Below, piece by piece: positions 54,533-61,408 of a DNA stretch of 64,000 nucleotides (positions are counted from its first letter, which is position 1; each line of letters starts with the position of its first letter). The DNA comes from Bacteroidota bacterium. Its GTDB lineage: Bacteria; Bacteroidota; Bacteroidia; Chitinophagales; Chitinophagaceae. Made by a program: the position numbers and the translations under genes. The notes beneath the pieces were generated by a model. It saw only the letters and a program-made list of their open reading frames with translations, was not told where the DNA came from and did not search any database. The stretch is taken from assembly GCA_016868895.1 (NCBI GenBank), contig VGFK01000003.1, forward strand, positions 124,001 to 188,000. The letters run 5' to 3'.

Positions 54533-56551
54533 ATGAGTCAGGAAGAGCAGCAAAACGAGAAGCGACAAAATCCATTCTCCCCATTTAAAAAGAAGGGAGA
54601 TGGCAATGGCCCTTCTCAGCGCGGACCCCGTTTCAGTTTCTATTGGATCTATGTAATTGCCGCAGTCGTGCTGATCGGTTATCAGGTCATGAGAGGGGTA
54701 AGTCCGGACGCCAGCACCATCACGGAGCTGGAATTCCGGCAAAAGATGCTCGATAAAAACCATGTTGAGAAACTGGAGCCGGTGAAGAACAAGGGAGTGG
54801 TCCGGGTATACATCAAAAGGGACAGCTTGGAAAACCCTGTTTACAAAGAACTGTTTGGCGCCAAGAAATTGGTCTATGCCAAGGCCTCAAAAGGACCGCA
54901 CTTTCAGTTCAGTTATTCAAAAGTGGACGATTATCAAGAAAATATTGATACGTATTTCAGTCAGCATCCTGAGGTGACACCGGTGAAAGTCGATCCCGTC
55001 AGCGATCCTGAATTTTTCGGTCCATTGGTGAATTTCCTGTTTCCGCTCCTCATGTTCGGGTTGTTGTTTGTGCTGATGATGCGAAAAATGGGCGGAGGTG
55101 CTGGTGGTGCCGGAGGTGGTGGAATTTTCAGCATTGGAAAATCAAAAGCACAACTCTTTGATAAAGGAACCCGTGTCAACATAACGTTTCAGGATGTAGC
55201 GGGGCTGGACGAGGCCAAGCAGGAGGTGATGGAGATTGTGGATTTCCTGAAGAATCCTAAAAAGTATACTGCACTCGGAGGAAAGATACCCAAGGGCGCC
55301 TTGTTGATTGGTCCGCCCGGGACTGGCAAAACCCTCCTAGCAAAAGCAATGGCGGGTGAAGCACAGGTACCCTTCTTTTCCATTTCCGGATCTGATTTCG
55401 TGGAGATGTTTGTGGGAGTGGGTGCCAGCCGTGTCCGTGATTTATTCAAGCAGGCCCGTGAAAAATCGCCCTGTATCATTTTCATCGACGAGATCGATGC
55501 AATTGGTCGTACCCGGGGAAAGAACGTAATGATGAGCAACGATGAACGCGAGAACACCCTGAATCAGTTGCTGGTGGAAATGGATGGTTTCGGTGGCGAC
55601 AGCGGCATCATCATTCTGGCGGCCACCAATCGCCCCGATGTACTCGACAGCGCCCTGCTGCGCCCCGGTCGATTCGATCGGCAAATCAGCATCGACAAAC
55701 CGGACGTCAAGGGGAGAGAAAGTATTTTTCATGTGCACCTCAAGCCCATCAAGCATTCTGAGAAATTGGATATCCATAAACTGGCTGAACAGACACCTGG
55801 ATTTGCAGGCGCCGATATTGCCAATGTCTGCAATGAAGCCGCCCTGATTGCTGCCCGGAAAGGCAAGGAGATGGTGGAGATGGATGATTTTCAGGACGCA
55901 ATTGATCGTGTGATCGGAGGACTGGAAAAGAAGAACAAAATAATTTTACCGGAGGAAAAAAAGATCATCGCCTATCATGAAGCGGGACATGCCGTTTGCG
56001 GCTGGTACCTGGAACACGCCTATCCGTTGCTGAAGGTCACCATTGTTCCCCGCGGAGTGGCCGCATTGGGGTACGCGCAGTATACTCCCAAAGAACAATA
56101 CCTCTACAATACGGAGCAATTGACGGATCAAATGTGCATGACCTTGGGCGGAAGGGCCAGCGAAGAAATCTTCTTTGGAAAAATTTCAACCGGTGCACAA
56201 AACGATCTGCAACAGGTCACCCGCATGTCCTATGCTATGGTGACGGTGTATGGCATGAGTGAAAAAGTAGGTAATGTAAGTTTTTACGATCCTCAACAGG
56301 AAAATACATTCACCAAGCCATACAGCGAGGAGACCGGTAAATTGATTGACGATGAGGTGAGGGTACTGGTCGACCGCGCCTACATCCGCACCCTGCAATT
56401 GCTCCAAGAGAAAAAAGAGGATGTTGAAAAGATTGCATTAGCACTTTTGGATCGTGAAGTATTGCACCAGCAAGACGTGGAAGATCTCATCGGGAAACGA
56501 CCCTACGGTGAAAAAAAGATCTTTGCTACGGATGAAGTCAATCCTGAATAA
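54533..56551 (+). CDS. ftsH: ATP-dependent zinc metalloprotease FtsH
   Basis: A 672-residue inner-membrane AAA+ protease that degrades damaged or unassembled membrane proteins. Two transmembrane segments ([15 protein letters not shown] and [19 protein letters not shown]) flank the periplasmic domain. A glycine-rich linker (GGGAGGAGGGG) follows. Walker A is GPPGTGKT near residue 260, Walker [12 protein letters not shown], and the second region of homology is [20 protein letters not shown]. The zinc motif HEAGH is near residue 481. Length and order are normal. Confidence 0.98.
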   Translation: MSQEEQQNEKRQNPFSPFKKKGDGNGPSQRGPRFSFYWIYVIAAVVLIGYQVMRGVSPDASTITELEFRQKMLDKNHVEKLEPVKNKGVVRVYIKRDSLENPVYKELFGAKKLVYAKASKGPHFQFSYSKVDDYQENIDTYFSQHPEVTPVKVDPVSDPEFFGPLVNFLFPLLMFGLLFVLMMRKMGGGAGGAGGGGIFSIGKSKAQLFDKGTRVNITFQDVAGLDEAKQEVMEIVDFLKNPKKYTALGGKIPKGALLIGPPGTGKTLLAKAMAGEAQVPFFSISGSDFVEMFVGVGASRVRDLFKQAREKSPCIIFIDEIDAIGRTRGKNVMMSNDERENTLNQLLVEMDGFGGDSGIIILAATNRPDVLDSALLRPGRFDRQISIDKPDVKGRESIFHVHLKPIKHSEKLDIHKLAEQTPGFAGADIANVCNEAALIAARKGKEMVEMDDFQDAIDRVIGGLEKKNKIILPEEKKIIAYHEAGHAVCGWYLEHAYPLLKVTIVPRGVAALGYAQYTPKEQYLYNTEQLTDQMCMTLGGRASEEIFFGKISTGAQNDLQQVTRMSYAMVTVYGMSEKVGNVSFYDPQQENTFTKPYSEETGKLIDDEVRVLVDRAYIRTLQLLQEKKEDVEKIALALLDREVLHQQDVEDLIGKRPYGEKKIFATDEVNPE

Positions 56552-56553
56552 AC

Positions 56554-57189
56554 ATGGAGGCCTCTACCGGAAAAGAAACCATTCTCAAGAATATTCGTGC
56601 GGCCCTTACGCATGCCACGGATATTCCGTTTCCACATGTTGAGAGGACTGAGTTTTCGTTTGATGCTGCCTCAGATGATTTGGCGGTTTTATTTGCCGAA
56701 CGATTTACTTCGCTGCTAGGAAAATTCAGCATCTGTGAAAGCGAGCAGGATTTGGTTGTGCAATTGACGGACCTGGTGGAGCAGCAAGGGTGGAAAGAGA
56801 TGTACTGTACCGATGAAAATATACGAGCCGCGCTTGGTTCGTTTGGATTTGGTCCCTTCTCAGAAAAACCATTGGTGGATGCCGATGTATCCATTACCAT
56901 CTGTGAGGCGCTGGTTGCTCGAACCGGTACTCTGGTGTTGAGCAGTGCTGTTTCATCCGGAAGGACCACCAGTGTCTATGCCCCCGTCCATATCTGCATT
57001 GCCAAGGCCAGTCAGTTGGTCTATGATATCCACGATGCAATTGGAATGTTACAGCAGAAGTATGGCACACAATTGCCTTCGATGATCAGTTTTGCAACCG
57101 GACCCAGTCGCACGGCCGATATTGAAAAAACCCTTGTTGTAGGCGTTCATGGTCCCAAAGAGGTGTATTGTTTACTCTTGGATTCATAA
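56554..57189 (+). CDS. LutC-like LUD-domain protein
   Basis: 211 residues carrying a single LUD domain (segment VSITICEALVARTGTLVLSSA, then ISFATGPSRTADIEKTLVVGVHGPKEV). This is the LutC/YkgG subunit type of the lactate utilisation complex. It starts 2 nt after ftsH and is about 40 kb from lutB, so the Lut genes are dispersed here. Function as a lactate oxidase part is inferred from family only. Confidence 0.86.
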   Translation: MEASTGKETILKNIRAALTHATDIPFPHVERTEFSFDAASDDLAVLFAERFTSLLGKFSICESEQDLVVQLTDLVEQQGWKEMYCTDENIRAALGSFGFGPFSEKPLVDADVSITICEALVARTGTLVLSSAVSSGRTTSVYAPVHICIAKASQLVYDIHDAIGMLQQKYGTQLPSMISFATGPSRTADIEKTLVVGVHGPKEVYCLLLDS

Positions 57190-57214
57190 GATGCGTTTGC
57201 ACCCAATCCTGGAT

Positions 57215-57222
57215 TATATTTG
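57215..57222 (+). promoter_or_regulatory. -7 box before lpxH
   Basis: TATATTTG (TAnnTTTG) ends 3 nt before ATG 57226. TTTG at 57196-57199 is a possible -33, with a short 15-nt spacing. Confidence 0.5.
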
Positions 57223-57225
57223 ACT

Positions 57226-57984
57226 ATGCAAATTCCAGAGGGCAAGAAAGTATATTTCCTTTCTGATTTTCATTTAGGGGCTCCCGATTACCCGACTAGT
57301 TTAGTGCGGGAGAAACGAATTGTTCATTTTCTCGATTCCATTCGGCAGGATGCGGCGATGATCTTGGTGGTGGGCGACCTATTTGATTTTTGGTTTGAAT
57401 ACCGCTCTGTTGTTCCCAAGGGATTTGTTCGCATCTTGGGAAAACTCGCTGAGATTGCAGATGAAGGCATTCCAATCCATTTTTTTGTCGGCAACCACGA
57501 CATGTGGATGTCGGGTTATTTTGAAAAAGAACTGGGCATTGCCGTGCATCACCAACCCGTCTATTATCATTTTGGGCAAACATCGTTTCTGGTAGGTCAC
57601 GGAGACGGGCTAGGACACGGTGATCACGGGTACAAGCTGCTCAAAAAAATCTTCAGAAATCCTATCTGCCAATGGCTCTTTGGATTGATACCGCCACACA
57701 TCGGCATTTCGCTGGCCAATTATTTCAGCAAGCGAAGCAGGATCATGACGGGCACTACAGAAGATCAGTTTTTGGGTGAGGACAAAGAATGGCTGGTGCA
57801 CTATTGCCGAACCATTCTAAAACAGCAGCCGATCGATTTTTTTGTATTTGGACATCGCCATCTCCCCATCGACTATGCGCTTTCTCCAACAAGTCGTTAC
57901 ATCAACCTGGGAGATTGGGTTCGCTATAATTCTTACGCGGTATTTGATGGACAGCATCTTGAATTGAAAAACCATCCTGCATGA
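57226..57984 (+). CDS. lpxH: UDP-2,3-diacylglucosamine diphosphatase-like phosphoesterase
   Basis: About 252 residues. Calcineurin-type metallophosphoesterase with the five metal motifs: SDFHLGAPD, VVGDLFDFWFEY, VGNHDMWMSG, VGHGDGLGHGDHG and FGHRHLPID. Together with the GLIPPHIGISLANYF region this fits LpxH, which makes lipid X in lipid A synthesis. The start at 57226 (MQIPEGKKVYFLSDFHLG) is preferred over the TTG at 57220, which lies within the -7 box. ATGA overlap with the next gene. Confidence 0.9.
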   Translation: MQIPEGKKVYFLSDFHLGAPDYPTSLVREKRIVHFLDSIRQDAAMILVVGDLFDFWFEYRSVVPKGFVRILGKLAEIADEGIPIHFFVGNHDMWMSGYFEKELGIAVHHQPVYYHFGQTSFLVGHGDGLGHGDHGYKLLKKIFRNPICQWLFGLIPPHIGISLANYFSKRSRIMTGTTEDQFLGEDKEWLVHYCRTILKQQPIDFFVFGHRHLPIDYALSPTSRYINLGDWVRYNSYAVFDGQHLELKNHPA

Positions 57985-58787
57985 GATCGTTTTTTTTGGT
58001 TCTGCTTCAATTCTGTTGGATAACAGTTCACGCACAGTCCATAGAATGGAAGCCAACCAAGATCGTTTTAGGAAATTTTGAGATGATGGTCCCGGATGAA
58101 TCGGGAAATGTCTGTGCACTTACCAAAGACGGCCAACTTAAAAAATATGCACCGAGCATGGATTCCATGGGCGTATTCAATGATATCCGCCGGTACGGCA
58201 AGCTGTACAGCATATCGGCAGATAACCCGCTCAGGGCCTTGCTGTTTTTCCGCGATTTTAAAACAATCTTGGTCCTTGATCGGTTCCTGCAGGTGGTGAA
58301 CCGCATTGATGTGCGCAAGGCTGGAATATTTCAGGCTAAGGCGGTGGGACAGAGTTACGACAATAAGATTTGGATCTTTGATGAACAAGCAAGCAAGCTG
58401 AAAAAAATCGACAATGAGGGGAAAGTGGCTATGGAGACTGCCGACTTGCGACTCGCCTTGAATGAGACCATTGTGCCGACTGTACTCTTTGATCTCGGAG
58501 GACTCGTTTATGTATATGATCCGGAGAAAGGATTGTTTTCATTTGATTACTACGGAGCACTCAACAAACGAGTTGCTTTCCTGGGATGGGAGTCTGTCTA
58601 CCCATTGGGTAAGAATATTATCGGGTACAGCCATGGGAAATGGACCATCTATCGGCCCGGCACAATTGAAACACAGGAAATAGCGGTACCCAGCGGGTGG
58701 ACTGATTTTAAGCAGATTCGACTCATGTTGGGCTATGGTTGTGCTCTGAATGCCGATGGGTTAATTAAATTTGATTGGAAATACTAA
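57981..58787 (+). CDS. Exported protein of unknown function, propeller-like
   Basis: 268 residues, not recognised. It has a signal peptide (FFLVLLQFCWITVHAQ) and then four to six repeated beta-rich units (GNVCALTKDGQLKKYAP, NKIWIFDEQASKLKKIDNEG, GLVYVYDPEKGLFSFDYYG) that resemble blades of a beta-propeller. Its position between lpxH (4-nt overlap) and the MscS channel (3-nt gap) suggests it belongs to the same envelope operon. The name 'conserved Bacteroidota propeller' is descriptive only. Confidence 0.75.
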   Translation: MRSFFLVLLQFCWITVHAQSIEWKPTKIVLGNFEMMVPDESGNVCALTKDGQLKKYAPSMDSMGVFNDIRRYGKLYSISADNPLRALLFFRDFKTILVLDRFLQVVNRIDVRKAGIFQAKAVGQSYDNKIWIFDEQASKLKKIDNEGKVAMETADLRLALNETIVPTVLFDLGGLVYVYDPEKGLFSFDYYGALNKRVAFLGWESVYPLGKNIIGYSHGKWTIYRPGTIETQEIAVPSGWTDFKQIRLMLGYGCALNADGLIKFDWKY

Positions 58788-58790
58788 GCA

Positions 58791-59864
58791 ATGGGACCAC
58801 TGGATACCATCATTTGGGAAAATGCCATTTGGGAATATGCATTAATCACAGGCATTCTCTTGTTTGTCATCATCCTGAAACGAAGAGCCGGTAAGAAAAT
58901 AACACGGGTAGTATTTTACTTTTTCAGAAGAATGGGAAGGGTGATCGACGAAGAGCGGTTCCTTGAACTGGTGCTCCCTCCGTTGGAAAACTTTATTGTT
59001 GCACTCACAGCATTTATTTTATTGGATGAGCTGAACTTTCCCAGTGAGTTTAAATTTAAAATTTTACGGGTTGGCTCGGATGTCATTCTGGAGCGGATCG
59101 GCATTTGCATTTTGTTATTTCTGTTTTTTCAGACCTTACTCCGGGTGATCGATTACCTGGCGGTGATCATGGAAAAGAAAGCCAATCAGTCGCGCGACAT
59201 GACCGATGATCAGCTCATCATTTTTTTCAGGGAGTTCCTGAAAGCCATTCTGATCATCCTCTGTATTTTGTTGATGATTCGATTTGTATTCAATCAGGAC
59301 ATCACCAAGTTACTTGCGGGACTGAGCATTGTGGGTGCGGCTATCGCACTGGCCGCAAAGGAAAGCATTGAAAACCTCATCGCCTCATTCATCATCTTCT
59401 TTGATAAACCGTTCATGGTAGGCGACCTCTTAAAAGTGAATCAAATTACCGGAACAGTTGAGAAAATTGGATTGCGCAGTACGCGTATCCGCAGTACGGA
59501 TAAGTCGTATGTCACCATCCCCAACAAACAAATGGTAGACAGCATCGTCGATAACCTTTCCATGCGCGACAAGCGAAGAGTAGAAATTGTCCTGCAACTG
59601 GATCTGAAAACCGATCGCTCCAAGCTGGACCAGTTCATGCAAGAGCTCCGTGTTCGGCTAGCCGCACCCCGCATTCAAGATGCGTCAGTGCTCCTTTCCG
59701 ATATCCGCATCGATTCCTACGTAGTGACAGTCGAATACTATACTGAACCCATTGCGATAGGCGAATTCAATGAAGTGAAACAAGCCGTCAACCTATCCGT
59801 CATGGATCTTATCGAAACGAATGGAATAAGTGTTGCCGGGAAAAATCGACCGCTTTCGCTTTAG
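58791..59864 (+). CDS. MscS-family mechanosensitive channel
   Basis: 357 residues. Three to four helices occupy the N-terminal half (ITGILLFVIILK, LILCILLMIRFVFNQ). The pore-lining helix follows with the alternating Gly/Ala pattern LAGLSIVGAAIALAAKESIENL, then the beta domain DLLKVNQITGTVEKIGLRSTRIRSTD. It releases solutes on osmotic downshock. It overlaps the convergent MerR-type gene by 4 nt. Confidence 0.93.
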   Translation: MGPLDTIIWENAIWEYALITGILLFVIILKRRAGKKITRVVFYFFRRMGRVIDEERFLELVLPPLENFIVALTAFILLDELNFPSEFKFKILRVGSDVILERIGICILLFLFFQTLLRVIDYLAVIMEKKANQSRDMTDDQLIIFFREFLKAILIILCILLMIRFVFNQDITKLLAGLSIVGAAIALAAKESIENLIASFIIFFDKPFMVGDLLKVNQITGTVEKIGLRSTRIRSTDKSYVTIPNKQMVDSIVDNLSMRDKRRVEIVLQLDLKTDRSKLDQFMQELRVRLAAPRIQDASVLLSDIRIDSYVVTVEYYTEPIAIGEFNEVKQAVNLSVMDLIETNGISVAGKNRPLSL

Positions 59865-60283
59865 GATAGGGTAGACTTGAGTTCGAGCAGCATAGCTCTT
59901 ATGTTCTTCAGTACTTGTATGGTCTCAAAGGATTCGTTGACGTGTTTTCCTTTTTTGAGAAATGCTTTTGCACCTTTGATGGTGTATTTCTTTTCCTTGA
60001 GCAAAAAGTGAATCAGCTTCAGGTTACGAATGTCTTCCGGACGAAAAAGCCGATCTCCCTTTCTATTTTTTCTCGGTTTGAGGATGTCAAACTCTTTCTC
60101 CCAGAATCGGAGCAGGGAAATGTTGACGCCAAACATTTCTGCCACTTCGCCAATCGGATAATACTGTTTACTGTCCAGTGTAGCATCATCGGGAACATTC
60201 AAGTACAGTGAAGTAGAAGATGCTTCGGATTCAGAAACCGAATCGTTTTGATCGCGATGGAATATGTCCAGCTGATTGTACAT
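59861..60283 (-). CDS. MerR-family transcriptional regulator
   Basis: 140 residues with an N-terminal extension of about 40 and then the winged-helix signature YYPIGEVAEMFGVNISLLRFWEKEF and DIRNLKLIHFLLKEKKYTIKGAKAFLKKG. The C-terminal effector part is very short, so it may not bind a small ligand. This short form with the same sequence pattern is common in Bacteroidota; its target is unknown. Confidence 0.9.
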   Translation of the reverse strand: MYNQLDIFHRDQNDSVSESEASSTSLYLNVPDDATLDSKQYYPIGEVAEMFGVNISLLRFWEKEFDILKPRKNRKGDRLFRPEDIRNLKLIHFLLKEKKYTIKGAKAFLKKGKHVNESFETIQVLKNIRAMLLELKSTLS

Positions 60284-60339
60284 CTATACGAAAATAACCT
60301 GTTTACAGGATCTCCTGTGGTGGAGTTATGCACATTGGA

Positions 60340-61311
60340 TCAGTCGAACGACTGATTGCGGGAGGCAGCAAGTTTCAGGATGCGCTGGTACTGTTCCGGT
60401 GTAAGGTCGTTGTAAAAAAAGTAGATAGGGTCGAGGTGTTTTTTCCCCTTGATGACTTCATAGTGCAAGTGTGCGCCGGTTGATTTTCCGCTGTTGCCCA
60501 CATATCCTATGATTTCTCCTCGTTTAACGCGTTGTCCCTTTTTGGCTTTGATTCTGTACATGTGACCGTAGAGGGTTGAGTACGAGTAGCCGTGGCTGAT
60601 GACGACATGATTGCCGTATCCGTTACCCAAATTTCCAGCTGTTCGCACAACACCATCTGCTGTTGCGTAAATAGGGGTACCCTGCGGAGCACTGAAATCG
60701 AGTCCGGGGTGAAATTTTACCGTCTTGTAGAGCGGGTCAATGCGATAGCCAAATCCGGAGGATAACCGATTCAGCGTGCGGTTGCTGATGGGCTGAATGG
60801 CAGGTGTGCTGGCCAATAATTTTTCCTTGTTCCGGATCATGCCCTCTATTTCTTTATAGGAACGCTCTTGAACAGCCATCCGGTTGTAAACCGTACTCAG
60901 GGCATTATTGATGCCTTCTGCAATTTGTGCGTTATCCATGGAAGCCACGACTTGCAGTTCTTTCCGCTTTTCAATGTTTTTGGCACGGGCACTGTCGGGA
61001 ATGGGACGGGCTTCGAATACCGAACGATATACTTCATTGTCGCGCTGCTCCAATTGCTTTAAGCGGTCTTCAATATCCGAAAGTTTGGTGGTGTAGATGC
61101 GATTGTTTTCCTGAGCATTTTCAAGCTGTACTTTTAGGAGCTTTTCTTTTGGGGAATCGATGAATCGAAAGGCAATGGCCACGATGATCAACCCGGTAAC
61201 AATGGCAGTGGAAATGAAGGCAAATACCCGCAGGAGGGTGATCCTGAACGGGGTCACCGCTTTCTCGTAGCGAAGGGTCTGTGTGTTGTAATAATATTTG
61301 ACCTTTTTCAT
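60340..61311 (-). CDS. M23-family peptidase with coiled-coil region
   Basis: About 323 residues from ATG 61311 (MKKVKYYYNTQTLRYEKA); the track's extra 78 residues read through the alaS leader. One transmembrane helix (LLRVFAFISTAIVTGLIIVAI) is followed by a coiled coil (~residues 60-150, with ISDIEDRLKQLEQRDNEV-like heptads) and the LytM domain with KFHPGLDFSAPQGT, YGHMYRIKAKKGQRVKRGE and STGAHLHYEV. The full set of zinc ligands is present, so it is probably an active envelope endopeptidase, perhaps tied to cell division. Confidence 0.9.
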   Translation of the reverse strand: MKKVKYYYNTQTLRYEKAVTPFRITLLRVFAFISTAIVTGLIIVAIAFRFIDSPKEKLLKVQLENAQENNRIYTTKLSDIEDRLKQLEQRDNEVYRSVFEARPIPDSARAKNIEKRKELQVVASMDNAQIAEGINNALSTVYNRMAVQERSYKEIEGMIRNKEKLLASTPAIQPISNRTLNRLSSGFGYRIDPLYKTVKFHPGLDFSAPQGTPIYATADGVVRTAGNLGNGYGNHVVISHGYSYSTLYGHMYRIKAKKGQRVKRGEIIGYVGNSGKSTGAHLHYEVIKGKKHLDPIYFFYNDLTPEQYQRILKLAASRNQSFD

Positions 61312-61333
61312 CGGCTGTCCGTGCCTAATCGTG

Positions 61334-61341
61334 TATTTTTG
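61334..61341 (+). promoter_or_regulatory. -7 box before alaS
   Basis: TATTTTTG (TAnnTTTG), 67 nt before the alaS ATG at 61409. It lies 16 nt from the opposite-strand box for the M23 gene, so the two promoters overlap back to back. Confidence 0.5.
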
Positions 61342-61357
61342 CTCACCCCGGGAGGCA

Positions 61358-61365
61358 CAAATATA
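61358..61365 (-). promoter_or_regulatory. -7 box before the M23 peptidase at 60-61 kb
   Basis: TATATTTG on the minus strand (TAnnTTTG), about 46 nt before ATG 61311. A 6-bp inverted repeat (GTGCCT at 61321-61326, AGGCAC at 61353-61358) flanks the divergent promoter pair. Confidence 0.5.
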
Positions 61366-61408
61366 GCCTTTAGATCCTAAGAGAATTCTTAATAAATCGC
61401 TTAAACAG

